Shown piece by piece: positions 21,025-31,573 of a DNA stretch of 64,000 bases (the stretch's first letter is position 1; every line of letters starts with the position of its first letter). The DNA lies in the NCBI RefSeq assembly GCF_902806685.2, contig NC_048549.1:9131594-9195593 (forward strand). Reading direction: 5' to 3'. A model generated the notes under the pieces. The model made no database searches. It was not told where the DNA came from and saw only the letters and a program-made list of their open reading frames with translations. The translations under genes were made by a program, and so were the position numbers. The DNA comes from Maniola hyperantus. Taxonomy: Eukaryota; Arthropoda; Insecta; Lepidoptera; Nymphalidae.

Positions 21025-22889
21025 TTAGTCCGTACGCCCCCGAGGCCGTGGCGTGAGCCCACGTCCGGGTGACGTTAGAAATCGGGGACCTCGTCTTCGC
21101 CGGCGAAGACGCTGTGATGAGGTTGAATTGTGTATCCCTACGAGATAGGGTGCATTGTCGGTCATGATTTGATCGTCGGGGTCGTTAAGGACGTGCTTAG
21201 GGCGTCTTTTATCTGGGGGGTCGTTTCGGTCAGGGGTGTAAGTCGCTGCCTCAACTATTAGGGGGTTGGGGTGTCTAATGGCTTTCTCAAAATAATTTTT
21301 GGAAAGCTGTTTAAAGTAATGAGCTATTGTCGGGAGTTGGAGGTCTCTGTGGAGGTCCACGTTGCGCATGTACCACGGGGAGTCAGTGGCCGTACGCATA
21401 AACTTATTCTGTAGGACTTGGAGAGGTTTGAGAGAGGAGGGCGGCAGGTGTGCAAATGCAACACAGGCATAAGACATTATTGGGCGGATGCACGTTTTGT
21501 ATAGCGTGACTTTATGTCGAAGTGACATTTTGCTCTTTGCGCAAATCATGGGGTAAAGACGGGAGAGCACATACGCTGCGTTCTTGCGGACTCTACGAAT
21601 GTGCGCGGCGAAGCTCATTTTGTCATCAAAGGTTACACCCAAGTACTTGGTATTAGTTTGCCAGGGAATGGGGCGGTCGTAAAGAGTTATTTCAGTCTGT
21701 CGAAGTTTGTATTGTGATTTCCTTTTGGACTTTTGAAAGAGCACTGCTGCGCTTTTCTCCGGGTTAACCTCTATCCTCCAAAGGCGGAACCAGTGGCCTA
21801 GGCTACTGACTGCCTTTTGGAGTCGAGCTTTAACGTTCCGGTAGTTTAAGTCGGAGCTGTATAGAGCGGTGTCATCCGCGAACTGGGCTATATGAACATG
21901 AGGGGATCTGGGAATGTCGCTGGTGTACAGCGCGTACAAAAGTGGCGAGAGCAGGGAGCCCTGAGGGACTCCTGCTCGAAGAGGTCTTGGGGAGGATAGG
22001 GTTCCATCCAGACGGTAGCGGAAAGTTCGATTGGTGAGAAATTCTCGTAGTAAACGTACGAGTCTTTCGGGCACGCCTAGATGGTAAAGCTTGTAGATCA
22101 AGCCGGCGTGCCACACCTTGTCGAAGGCTTTGGCTACATCGAAGAAGAGGGCTCCCGTTGGGATGCCTCTCGTTTTGAATCGGTTGAAACCGAGAAGGAT
22201 GTGCTCCGTGAGGCGGTGCACTTGATGAACACATGAGTGTCTGGTTCGAAAGCCAAATTGCTCGTCGTTGAGGAGGTTTTTCTCCTCTACGACGGACCTA
22301 AGTCGATTAAGGATAACTTTCTCATACACCTTGCCAAGGGTGTTGAGCAAACTAATGGGGCGGTAGCTAGTAGGGAGGTTCCTAGGTTTCCCTGGCTTGG
22401 GGATGCCTATAACGGTAGCTTCTTTCCACCTGTCGGGGAAGGAGCATCCCGCCATGAGGGTGTTGAAAATGACAACCAGGAGGTTGATTAATACGTCGGG
22501 GAGTAACTTTAGAGTTTTGTTATTAATAGAGTCGGGGCCTGGGGCTTTTTTGGCGTGAAATTCTTTGATAATTTGACGAACTTCGCCGCTATTCGTCGGG
22601 AGAATTGGATCGCCACCTGGGGCGGAAGAGAAGATAGATGCTAGTTTGTTTTCGACTAGTTCTATGTGGGACTTGTCTACAGAGATGGTGCTCGGGGAGC
22701 ATTGGGCTTCTAGGCTATCAGCCAAGCATTCGGCCTTATCGACATCTTCAAAGGCGGGTGGTTGATTGGGACGTAAAAGCGGAGGAGTGGCCGAGACAGG
22801 GTCGGCTTTGAGAGCTCTCGCCAGGCTGTAGTAGGCTACATGCGATGGCTTGAGCTCACTCAGCTTCCTGTCCCATTGTTCGTCGCGGA
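21025..22889 (-). pseudogene. Jockey-like ORF2, reverse transcriptase part
   Basis: An open frame of 676 codons starts at 23055, but only residues from about 57 (RDEQ) onward belong to the retrotransposon; the first 56 are antisense to the inserted R1-clade element. From there all polymerase blocks are intact: 'FHAKKAPGPDSINNKTLKLL' (about 166-185), 'IPKPGKPRNLPTSYRPISLL' (218-237), 'ALFFDVAKAFDKVWH' (302-316, catalytic D), 'LRAGVPQGSLLSPLLYALYT' (359-378), 'QFADDTALYS' (391-400, catalytic DD) and 'NTKYLGVTFDDKMSF' (468-482). The C-terminus is arginine-rich. In life the enzyme copies its own RNA at a nicked target. Because the endonuclease half is separated by the insertion and largely deleted, this copy cannot move itself, though the polymerase domain itself has no stop or frameshift, which indicates recent activity. 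Confidence 0.85.
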
Positions 22890-23441
22890 TGAGGATGCGC
22901 ACCACGTCCTGTGGGAGTGCAGTTTGTACGAGGACTTCCGATGCAAGATGCTGGATGGGATGGTGCATGCGGAGGTGGGCCCGGTATACTACCGGGACCT
23001 GGTCTCCTCGGAGGCGAACTTCCGAGGACTGCGGGAGTTCGCGCACGCGTGGCACAGAAGAAGGAGCTGCTCCGAAGTGCGGCAGCGACGACGGAGAAGA
23101 GGACGCGGAGAGCAGGAAGAGGAAGGTAGCGAGGAGGACAACGACGGCGCGAACAGCTCAGAGGAGGGAAGCGAGAGCTAGTTATCCAGGTACGCAGCAA
23201 CAGGAGAGGATGTGGGTAACAGGAGACACCACGAACGGCGACGGGAATCTCCCGTATTTGTGACGTCTGCCCCAGAAAGGGGAGAAAGACACATTAGGGA
23301 CAAGGAAGTAGATAGGAAAGAATTTGTAGGGAGTCAAGAAGGCGCCCCGGGAAAGAGCCACCGAGCAAGTACCGAACGGGCGCCCTCCCGCGTTTCGGCC
23401 CATATAACCGCGAGGTTGGTGGGGCCATGGGAGGTGGTGGG
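22890..23441 (+). mobile_element. R1-clade non-LTR retrotransposon, 5'-truncated, nested
   Basis: Plus-strand open frame gives 'EDAHHVLWECSLYEDFRCKM' followed by 'EVGPVYYRDLVSSEANFRGL' and 'FAHAWHRRR', the conserved C-terminal region of R1-clade ORF2 (with the W-E-C and histidine of its zinc-knuckle-like motif), and then an acidic/serine tail to the stop at 23179-23181. About 260 bp of 3' UTR without poly(A) follow. The insertion is bounded by an exact 14-bp direct repeat TTGTTCGTCGCGGA at 22876-22889 and 23442-23455. It lies antisense to, and splits, the Jockey-like ORF2 at the codons for RDEQ. Only the last ~96 codons were copied, as in an abortive target-primed reverse transcription. Confidence 0.85.
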
Positions 23442-24011
23442 TTGTTCGTCGCGGAGTTCGGCAAGGCGAGCCTTTACCTCCCTCTGGGCTCGCCAGAGTT
23501 CTCTCCGGTTGTCGGCGTTAGGACATGCGTCATGGGCTCTACGTTTAGCGTTTTTGATGGTGATGAGCTCTCTGGCGTCGTCCGGCAACTGTCGACGGGT
23601 GAAACCGTTCGGCATCTGTCGGGAGCAGGCGCTTAGAGCATCGCGGATATGATTAGTAAGGTGCAGTGAGGCTGCATGCGCTTCATCTAGACTACCTATA
23701 ATGTCAGGAATTTGAGAGATGTGCACAGAGTCTATAGACTTAAGATGCTCTGAGAGCTTCTTGAAGTCAATGACTGTTTTGGTCGGGGGGGCCGCGGTGG
23801 GCGGGGGTCCTAGCCGCATTAGGACGGGACGGTGGTCTGAACCTAGCTCGGACAGCACCTCCAAAGGACTCACCTGAAGGGCGATGTTCTTTAGAAGAGC
23901 TATATCGAGTATGTCTGGTCTGTCTGTTGAATTGTCGGTCATTGGGTAACGAGTCGGTGTGTCAGGTGGCTGAAGGCTCGCTTTATATAGTTTTTGGTTG
24001 GGTACCGACAT
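23442..24011 (-). pseudogene. Jockey-like ORF2, endonuclease C-terminal remnant
   Basis: The 225-codon minus-strand frame starts with an ATG at 24011. Residues 14-67 read 'QPPDTPTRYP', 'RPDILDIALLKNI' and 'LGSDHRPVLMRL', the last third of an apurinic-type endonuclease (the SDH with catalytic histidine is visible). Residues 68-190 form the linker to the polymerase, ending 'REVKARLAELRDEQ', where the R1-clade insertion begins; residues 191-225 are read into that insertion. The N-terminal endonuclease catalytic residues are absent because 'MSVPNQKLYKASL' is joined directly to the C-terminal part. The ATG is the natural ORF2 start, since it sits 3 nt after the ORF1 stop. Confidence 0.8.
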
Positions 24012-24014
24012 TAC

Positions 24015-24242
24015 TCACAATAATTCTGCTGACACGGCCTCTCCTGATTGTGCGCCGCCCTCGGCTGCACTGGAGATGATTTCGACGGAAGCGTTTGCAT
24101 GGAGGGCTAGTGTGCGTTCGTCATCTTCATCAGTACAGTAGGTACCCCCTATCGCAGCGCCAGCTGAACCAGCAGGGACACCTGAGGACTCACCCGTACC
24201 GTCACAATTATTTCCATCAGAACCTGCACAAGAGACAAACTG
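24015..24242 (-). pseudogene. Jockey-like ORF1 C-terminal remnant
   Basis: A minus-strand frame is open from 24242 to a TGA at 24015-24017 and reads a small, acidic, Gly/Ser/Ala-rich tail ('DGTGESSGVPAGSAGAAIGG', 'TDEDDERTLALHAN', 'SAAEGGAQSGEAVSAELL'). TGA-GTA-ATG links it to the ORF2 start, the spacing expected of two-ORF non-LTR elements. No zinc knuckles or nucleic-acid-binding domain survive. A pyrimidine tract plus AG at about 24224-24240 imitates a splice acceptor, so a host exon was considered and judged less likely because part of this sequence also occurs in copy 2. Confidence 0.55.
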
Positions 24243-24444
24243 TTAATTTAATCATGACGACGCACGCTCTTGCCTATACTGACATTCATCACACATACGA
24301 GGCCCTCATTCAAAGTTTCGCTTTCACAAACTAAAACGTTTCACAATCAACAGTGTTCATAATATCTCTCCTGACATTACATCTCAAACATTCTCATACC
24401 TGAACTTGCAAGTTCACACACACACACATATACCCCCCACGTAC

Positions 24445-24660
24445 GTTCCAGGACAAAGCCTGCCAGGACAACACCTGATGCGCATTCAGCGAACGCGACT
24501 TTCCAGGAACAAAGCCTGCCAGGACAACACCTGATGCGCATTCAGCGAACGCGACTTTCCAGGAACAAAGCCTGCCAGGACAACACCTGATGCGCATTCA
24601 GCGAACGCGACTTTCCAGGAACAAAGCCTGCCAGGACACCGCCTGATCCGCATCCTAAGG
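24445..24660. repeat. Minisatellite, 56-bp period, about 4 copies
   Basis: Units begin GACTTTCCAGGAACAAAGCC at 24497, 24553 and 24609, each with ctgccaggacaacacctgat then gcgcattcagcgaacgc. The first unit is partial (24445) and the last drifts after 24640. The unit is not a multiple of 3, so the minus-strand frames over it are not a protein repeat. Confidence 0.85.
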
Positions 24661-25054
24661 ACACGACTTCCGGAACCAGCCACTCTAGGTCGCCAGCCTC
24701 GGAGCACGCTGCATCTGGGCCACACCAGCCACGCAGTTCAACCAGCAAGGCAGCTCGCCTCACCCTCACACACGCAAACACATTAAGCGTGCTACTGTAA
24801 CATAAAGACAATATTCGGTTGAACTTTACTTTCAAAATAAATGCAGCGTAACTCAAACACTTCCTGCGTTTCTGGATGCTCAAGTCCAATTTTTCTATGA
24901 AATGAGACTTGGCGACCAAACCTTGGTCGTTAATCTTAACTAACGTGTCAACGACAGTTCATATGAAAATCTTGCTTAAAACCTTGCAGATTTCACCAAC
25001 GAGACACAAGCATTGTCACCAAAGGTAACTTATGATCGCATTTGGCCAGTACAG

Positions 25055-25230
25055 CGGCTCGATTGCGGTAGAATGTCAGCCACAATGTCACCATCGCAAT
25101 CACCTCCGACTGGTCGGCTCGCTCACCATTGGCCAAAATGTACTGCTGCAACAGGAATCCCTCAAATTCAGCCAATCACAACGATTAGGATTGTAACGAT
25201 GTTTGATGCCGGTTACGCAATCTGATCAGT
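25055..25230 (+). repeat. Repeat family C copy 3
   Basis: Blocks cacaatgtcaccatcgcaat, cacctccgactggtcggctc, gctcaccattggccaaaatg and tactgctgcaacaggaatcc align with 4525-4685. Confidence 0.6.
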
Positions 25231-25336
25231 GGTCATGACAATAAGTTTTTATCCATGAGGGTAGAAAAACAGGTCTTTCTAATTAAAGCTGTTGCTCTTT
25301 AACTCAATCAGCAAAAATATGTCTCACGCTTTCTGT

Positions 25337-25500
25337 TATGTTTGGGTTATGTTTGAGTTGTGTTTGGGTTGTATTTAAGCTTGTGTTTGGGTTGGTGTTA
25401 GGGTTATGTTTGGGTTTGTGTTATGTTTGGGTTTGTGTTGGGGTTATGTTTGGGTTATGCTCAAGGGGTTATGTTTGGGTTTATATTTGACTTGTGTTAT
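25337..25500. repeat. Degenerate GTTTGGGTTATGTT minisatellite
   Basis: About a dozen imperfect units of roughly 12 bp built on TTATGTTTGGG and TTGTGTTTGGG, strongly G/T versus A/C skewed between strands. Confidence 0.75.
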
Positions 25501-26044
25501 CATACGTGACATGTTTAACGTAAATCAGTCTACTTATTTGATTTGGTCAAAATATGAGCTCGGCCATGCTACCTGACCTAAGTAAATGATTCTAATCAAA
25601 ATATTAGTCGAAAATTGAAAGGTAAATGAGATTCACTCGATTGAAAACTGTCAAACCATACGTTACATAACGTGTTAACAAGTATACTACCGTCTTTGTA
25701 AAACAACAGACACATCAAAATTGTAAGGTTGTTTAAATGGTAACAGGCGTATTAGGTTTTCTCAGTTTGGAATCCATCCACGTTACACTATTTACGAACG
25801 TAGGTACTAAAATACGTCATCACTGTTTCGCAATTATAGGAGACACCTTTAACATAAAGACAAGCGAGCAGAGCTGGAGCAAGGTATTTACTTTATATGT
25901 TCCCAATGATGCAAAGAAAGTGATTTACTTACGAAGATACTTTATCGACATTATGAATTCTCACTTGGTAAAGAAAGGAAAGGTCTTACCAAATTTCAGC
26001 TGATACAAATACAAACAGTCAGCCAAGGGCAAAGCTGTTACGCC
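25501..26044. other. Unassigned stretch with an 88-codon frame
   Basis: A plus-strand frame at 25737-26003 encodes 88 residues with no motif that I recognise. No splice context or repeat explains it. I leave it uncalled; a transcript match would be needed. Confidence 0.25.
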
Positions 26045-26640
26045 CGCAAAGAGCGCAGGAGCTCTAGCGGCACGCGCGGCATCGCGTAGCGGACCAGCGA
26101 GCTGTTGCGCCCGCCAAGAGCACCGTAGCACCAGCGGCACACGCGGCACAGCAGCGCAGCACCAGCGAGCCACCTCGCTCACCAAGGGCGCTGTAGCCTG
26201 CAGCGGCGTACGCAGCGCGGCACGGCGCAGAAACACCAGCGCGCCGTCTCGCTCGGCAAGGGCGCAAAAAGGCGCGGCACGGCGCGGCAACACCAGTGCG
26301 CCGTCGCGCTCGGCAAGAGCGCAAAAAGGCGCGGCAGCGGCGCAGCATGGCGCAGCAACACCAGCGCGCCGTCTTGCTCGCCAAGAGCACAGAAACGCGC
26401 GGCAGTGGCGCGGCACGGTGCAGCCACATTGGCGCGCCGTTGCACTCGCGGAGAGTGCCGAAGCTCGGAACAGCATGCGCGGCATGGCGCCGCCACACTA
26501 GCGCACCGTTGCGCTCGCGAAGAGCGCCGAAGCTCGGAGCAGCGTGCGCAGGTCGCACCTCCGCACCCACGCCAGAGCATGGCAAGCTTCGCACTCGTGC
26601 GGAACGCCAAAGCCCGCAGCCAAGTGCGCAGCATTGTGCC
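26045..26640. repeat. GC-rich degenerate minisatellite, about 57-70-bp units
   Basis: Repeated blocks of the form gcgcgccgtcgcgctcggca, agagcgcaaaaaggcgcggc, agcaacaccagc recur roughly eight times with drift. Because the unit is GC-rich and nearly free of stop triplets, three overlapping minus-strand frames (151-176 codons) and two plus-strand frames are open together. That is a composition effect, and the Arg/Ala/Cys-rich products match no family. Confidence 0.75.
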
Positions 26641-28452
26641 AGAAATTTCGGAAAAAGAAAGATAAAATCAATGTGAGCACAGTGTTTAAATGTAAGTAGC
26701 TCCTAGTCGGTTAAGTACGCCTGTCCTTAGTACGACAGGTTTACATATTCATACAACGATCTAACATAACATGAAAATTGATTTCTAATGTTATAACTCG
26801 TAAAATAATTTGATTCTACCACTTGGCTGTCAATGCCACGTAATATGCAAAATAATTCGAGACACTGAAAGTGTTTAGCAATCGACTAGAGATAAGTTCA
26901 ATCCACTGTTAATCAAAATATCTATAGGTACCCGCTGTAGAACTGCAGTACAGTAATTAACACTGACTTTACTGGCAAAAATAATAAATCAACTCGTCTA
27001 CAAATTATGATTTCCTCTTTTACAAAAGGACACTGAATTTAGCCAAAATTTGTTTTTATAACAACTGTCTGAGATTTTCGGGTAGTCTGAAAATTACTAT
27101 TTTCGTTCGCTGTACTAGATTTTTCATTAGGCTTTAGCTTTTCGTTCCTTATACTTTGTGATTATAATTTCCACATAGAAATAAACATGTTTAAGAAGCA
27201 TACGACTAAAACTACGCTTTCTAGTCTTAAACTGCGATTTTGAATTGCGGGTATCTCGGCGAGATGCTTCGTACAATGGTTTTACGTAGAATTGTTCATA
27301 ACCTAATCAGGATGTTAGCAATATACACCTTTCACGGACACGGACATTAGTCCAAGACAGAACATTTGTGCCCCTTTCGTTTAAAAACCACTTTTGTACA
27401 ACAACACCTTTTAAAACATTAAAGACCAAACAATAGACGTAACTACCTCACGGTTATGCAATCGGTTGAGGTTACGAACATTATCCACTTTTTACAGCTT
27501 GCATTAATAATTAAAAGCAGGTCAAAATTTAAAATAAAGACATGGCTGGATCTCACCTGGTTATTTCCACTAATTGCACTCACTATGTTGCCCGTCATTA
27601 CCGACACCGAATAACTTGCATTGGAAGCCACGGAGCTCACACCGTGTGGTGAGGTCTCCCTAGACCTGGTGGTGTAGCGGCGCTGCAGGTCCGAGCTCGC
27701 TCAGACAGCGTTGATGGCGTCTGGACTCACTGCGGTGGCCCAGGCGAGAAGGACGCAGTTCGCCGCGGCGAGGCCGCCGGCGTTAGCAAATGGGAGATTG
27801 TACGAGATCGACTAGCACGTTTTTTATTATTATTCGACAGTCGACTGTAGGTTACGCTTATAACGCACTGAGCGGTTGAGAATAGCAACGAATGTTTGTC
27901 GTAATTCTGAGTTGCTAGGGTCTGAAGGATGTTCACGTGATTTTCAAGATGTTAGGAGACTTGGCTTTATGCGTAGATTTGACTACTTGATTTAGACAAC
28001 TGCATTATTAAAATAAGCCGGGTAGACGTAGAAACTTTATTTTTTTATTGAGATTTTTAGCTAACAAAAATTAAAAAGACGGAAATATTTGAACTGAATA
28101 CGTACACGTAGCCAACACGTGCTTAGCTAGGTATAAAGCTAAACACTAGCGGAACTTTCTTCAATCGCGACAAGTAGTGACATTTTTATGAAACTAATGA
28201 GGGTAGGACCGCGATCTAAGCGAATGATACGAAACCTAGACCTATTTCGTACACCAGAACAGCTACTCTCATAATACGAAAGATGTTTATTATGAAACGT
28301 AAATGACTCTTATCGCGATATGATCTCAAGCTATTTCTACCAAAACACGAACGAGAAGGTCGTTGGCAAGGCATTATTAACAAAAATAATTAACGGTTGT
28401 TTGTGAGGATATCAAAGCCAATAGTGGGCACAGGACTATCCCAGTTCTGATT
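26641..28452. other. Unique-looking stretch between the two Jockey copies
   Basis: AT-rich except a GC-richer block at 27600-27790. No convincing exon: a donor-like CAG-GTGAGA on the minus strand at 27557 follows a frame with a stop 50 codons upstream. No known repeat. Confidence 0.35.
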
Positions 28453-29948
28453 TTAGCACTCAGAAGCGGAAAATATTAAAAAAATACAAGGTCAAGACAG
28501 CTAAATCCAATTTACTTTCATATCGACATAATTTTAAACAATAAGTCAATAAAACATCACATACAACCGTTAATAACTTTAAAACAAATATAAAAACAAT
28601 CAGAAGAATACAAAGAATAATGTCAGCAAACTTACTGCGTATAATGCCAGTACCACAACCTTCTCGCTCGACGAATCAATTGCGAATCTCCTGAGTGCGT
28701 TTGTGTTGTTTCGGATTGACTATGCTGCGTAGGCCCTATTGGCCGCTACAGCGTCACCGGGGGGGTTGGCGAGCGCGAAGCTCCGCCTGGGGGTGAGCCC
28801 TAGGGCTCGAAGAAATAATTCGAGAGGTCGGGGGGCAACGTCCTCCTAAGGGCGCCTCCTGTGAGGCTCGGACCTCGGCTTAGGATGACGTTGGGGTGGG
28901 TGGAGTTGTCGGTTTTGTTGGTTAGTCCGTACGCCCCCGAGGCCGTGGCGTGAGCCCACGTCCGGGTGACGTTAGAAATCGGGGACCTCGTCTTCGCCGG
29001 CGAAGACGCTGTGATGAGGTTGAATTGTGTAGCCCTACGAGATAGGGTGCATTGTCGGTCATGATTTGATCGTCGGGGTCATTAAGGACGTGCTTAGGGC
29101 GTCTTTTATCTGGGGGGTCGTTTCGGTCAGGGGTGTAAGTCGCTGCCTCAACTATTAGGGGGTTGGGGTGTCTAATGGCTTTCTCAAAATAATTTTTGGA
29201 AAGCTGTTTAAAGTAATGAGCTATTGTCGGGAGTTGGAGGTCTCTGTGGAGGTCCACGTTGCGCATGTACCACGGGGAGCCAGTGGCCGTACGCATAAAC
29301 TTATTCTGTAGGACTTGGAGAGGTTTGAGAGAGGAGGGCGGCAGGTGTGCAAATGCAACACAGGCATAAGACATTATTGGGCGGATGCACGTTTTGTATA
29401 GCGTGACTTTGTGTCGAAGTGACATTTTGCTCTTTGCGCAAATCATGGGGTAAAGACGGGAGAGCACATACGCTGCGTTCTTGCGGACTCTACGAATGTG
29501 CGCGGCGAAGCTCATCTTGTCATCAAAGGTTACACCCAAGTACTTGGTATTAGTTTGCCAGGGAATGGGGCGGTCGTAAAGAGTTATTTCAGTCTGTCGA
29601 AGTTTGTATTGTGATTTCCTTTTGGACTTTTGAAAGAGCACTGCTGCGCTTTTCTCCGGGTTAACCTCTATCCTCCAAAGGCGGAACCAGTGGCCTAGGC
29701 TACTGACTGCCTTTTGGAGTCGAGCTTTAACGTTTCGGTAGTTTAAGTCGGAGCTGTATAGAGCGGTGTCATCCGCGAACTGGGCTATATGAACATGAGG
29801 GGATCTGGGAATGTCGCTGGTGTACAGCGCGTACAAAAGTGGCGAGAGCAGGGAGCCCTGAGGGACTCCAGCTCGGAGATCCTGAGTGCGGCTGAAGGCT
29901 CGCTTTATATAGTTTTTGGTTGGGTACCGACATTACTCACAATAATTC
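28453..29948 (-). mobile_element. Jockey-like non-LTR retrotransposon, copy 2 (internally deleted)
   Basis: Matches copy 1 from its 3' end (28453 corresponds to 20546) through the 3' UTR and polymerase C-terminus up to about 29876. It then jumps, through 'gatcctgagtgcgg', to the ORF2 start region (29892-29948 corresponds to about 23970-24034). Everything equivalent to copy 1 positions 21985-23968 is missing, including the R1-clade insertion. Flanks differ from copy 1 on both sides, so it is a separate insertion and not a tandem duplication of the locus. Confidence 0.85.
28922..29876 (-). pseudogene. Jockey-like ORF2 C-terminal part, copy 2
   Basis: Open from about 29876 to the stop at 28922. 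It keeps the catalytic FADD block and everything C-terminal. In the 304 residues that can be compared I see only two changes from copy 1 (D to G in 'TATxSPWY', I to L in 'YLVGxHNS'), which implies very recent common origin. The palm block with the first catalytic aspartate is lost, so no polymerase activity is possible. Confidence 0.85.
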
Positions 29949-30027
29949 TGCTGACAATATTTATTTTAATCTGTTGAATATTTGTTCCTACTTATAGCAT
30001 ATTTGATATTATAAAATATATGATGAA

Positions 30028-30575
30028 CTAGCTTCTGCCCGCAGCTTCGCCCGCGTAGCCTACAGGAAACAAATGGCATTTTTTTTTTCAGAAACAAACA
30101 TTATAACATCAGGACGCGCACCCTGCATGCCCTGCACCTTCCATTGCAAAACCTTCCAACCCTCAAACCCCCATTTCATCCCTTTAGGGGGGGGGGGGTC
30201 TCATAGTCGTTTCTTAACTGACACCTAACCTCAAGAAAAAAAAAACTTTCCCATACAAACTTTCATCCCCTATTTTACCACCCTTATAGGCCAATTTTCC
30301 AAAAATCCTGAAACACGTATTTCTTCATTTGTGACCGAAAAGCCAAATACCAATTTTCATGCAAATAACTTGAAAAATGACGGACTTTCATACAAACTTC
30401 CATCCCCCATTTAACCCACTTAGGGGTGGAATTTCGAAAAATCCTTTCTTAGTGGTTACCTACTCTGTACAAAGAATAGACCCTCCAAATTTCATGTCTT
30501 TAGGACCAGCGGTTTAGGCTGTGCGTTGATATATATGTCAGTCAGTCAGTCAGGACTTTGAATTTTATATATAGA
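30028..30575 (-). mobile_element. Helitron-like element, long subfamily
   Basis: Plus strand opens CTAGCTTCTGCCCGCAGCTT, CGCCCGCGTAG and closes with gtcagtcagtcagtcaggac and ttttatatatagatta. The interior repeats the block 'catacaaacttncatcccc(c/t)attt(t/a)accc' twice. A ten-G run lies at 30188-30198. Confidence 0.65.
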
Positions 30576-31573
30576 TTATAGGTAGTATTAGTAACAAGAA
30601 GTATCACGAGTAGGTATTTGAAGGTAGGTAAGTTGCTTGCTAGCTATAATTACTGAATCAACATTCCAAAGCGACCGTAGATTTGACCTTTGGCCATACA
30701 AAAGTGCTCATACAGTACAAGTCTATTTGAATAAAGCGTTAATTTGAATTTAATTTGATAAGTAATGCTATCAACTCTTGAAAATTAAAGTATTTTTATT
30801 TTGATCGGTTTTATTGGTCTTTATTTTAACTGCTAACCACAGAGGGTTTCGATCATTTTTAGTTTTGACCGTTTGGGTACATGTCTCTATGACTGGTAAA
30901 TGTTGAGGGTCTTTAGGGTACTCCAATAAAACGTTTCGTATTTTTCCTGAAAGAAAAGATTCAGCTCTATGCACATGACGTATAGTCTCAAAGAAAACAT
31001 GTTCCATACAAAAATGTTTTGGCGAGCTTCTAAAAGTTAAAAAGAGGCAATATTTTTTCGATTGATGGCCATCCTTTTGTTTCTTACTCAACAAAAGGGT
31101 CCAAGGCCTTGAACATATTTTTATTTTTATATAATTTTCAGTATAAAACTGTTTAAGTTTGAGGTAGGTTACTAAAATAGGACTGGGTGCGTTTGGAACC
31201 CTCGTAGCTTTAGTTTTACATATTTTTTATTATATTTTTTTTAACTAAGTTTACGTTACAAATTCAACAATTGGCAATCAAAAAGTGTATAATAATACCC
31301 AATTTGAATAAATGATTTGACTTTGACCTATGATAACAATATTTGTGTTAGCAGAGTAAGGAGTATCACGGTGCGGCAAATTGCTGTGCGTTTTAAAATA
31401 AATTAAATAAATAAATTTTAATTTTAATGTATGAAAATCCGGTGCGGAATTAATTCCGAGCGCGCTTCAAAGTTGTATACTTATTTCACAGATTTTGCGG
31501 GAAAAAACGTAAGAAAAAAAAAGAAAAAAAGTGCGCGCTAGCTCTAAAGTACCTTTAAGAGTAAGAGTGTTTC
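30576..31573. other. Non-coding stretch
   Basis: A 107-codon minus-strand frame (30771-31094) has no recognisable motif. Otherwise AT-rich, with diverged repeat pieces at 31340-31460. Confidence 0.35.

Larger units (their letters stand above)
20546..24245 (-). mobile_element. Jockey-like non-LTR retrotransposon, copy 1 (interrupted)
   Basis: Minus-strand order is the tail of ORF1, a 3-nt gap, ORF2 with an endonuclease remnant, reverse transcriptase, then a 3' UTR of about 480 bp ending at TTTTAGCACTCAGAAGCGGA (plus strand 20546). ORF2 is broken by an R1-clade insertion at 22890-23441. Most of the endonuclease and of ORF1 is missing. A second copy at 28453-29948 is almost identical over the shared parts. 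TAAATTA occurs next to both ends and could be a target duplication, but in this AT-rich DNA that is weak. Confidence 0.85.

Noticed and set aside
22840..23263. Additional long frames around the R1-clade insertion (113-146 codons, both strands)
   Set aside because: Only the 113-codon frame corresponds to the R1-clade C-terminus; the others are shadows of its GC-rich sequence.
24394..24919. Minus-strand proteins with repeated SLNAHQVLSWQAL
   Set aside because: The underlying tandem unit is 56 bp, not a multiple of three, so the peptide repeat shifts frame; this is a minisatellite artefact.
26064..26634. Overlapping 151-176-codon minus-strand proteins
   Set aside because: All frames are open at once over a GC-rich minisatellite; products are low-complexity and match no family.
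24015..27664. Two-exon host gene on the minus strand (donor at 27557, acceptor near 24224)
   Set aside because: The splice-like sites exist, but the joined phase hits a stop after about 25 codons. The 3' piece ends exactly at the ORF1/ORF2 junction of the Jockey element and part of it recurs in copy 2, so a retrotransposon ORF1 tail explains it better.
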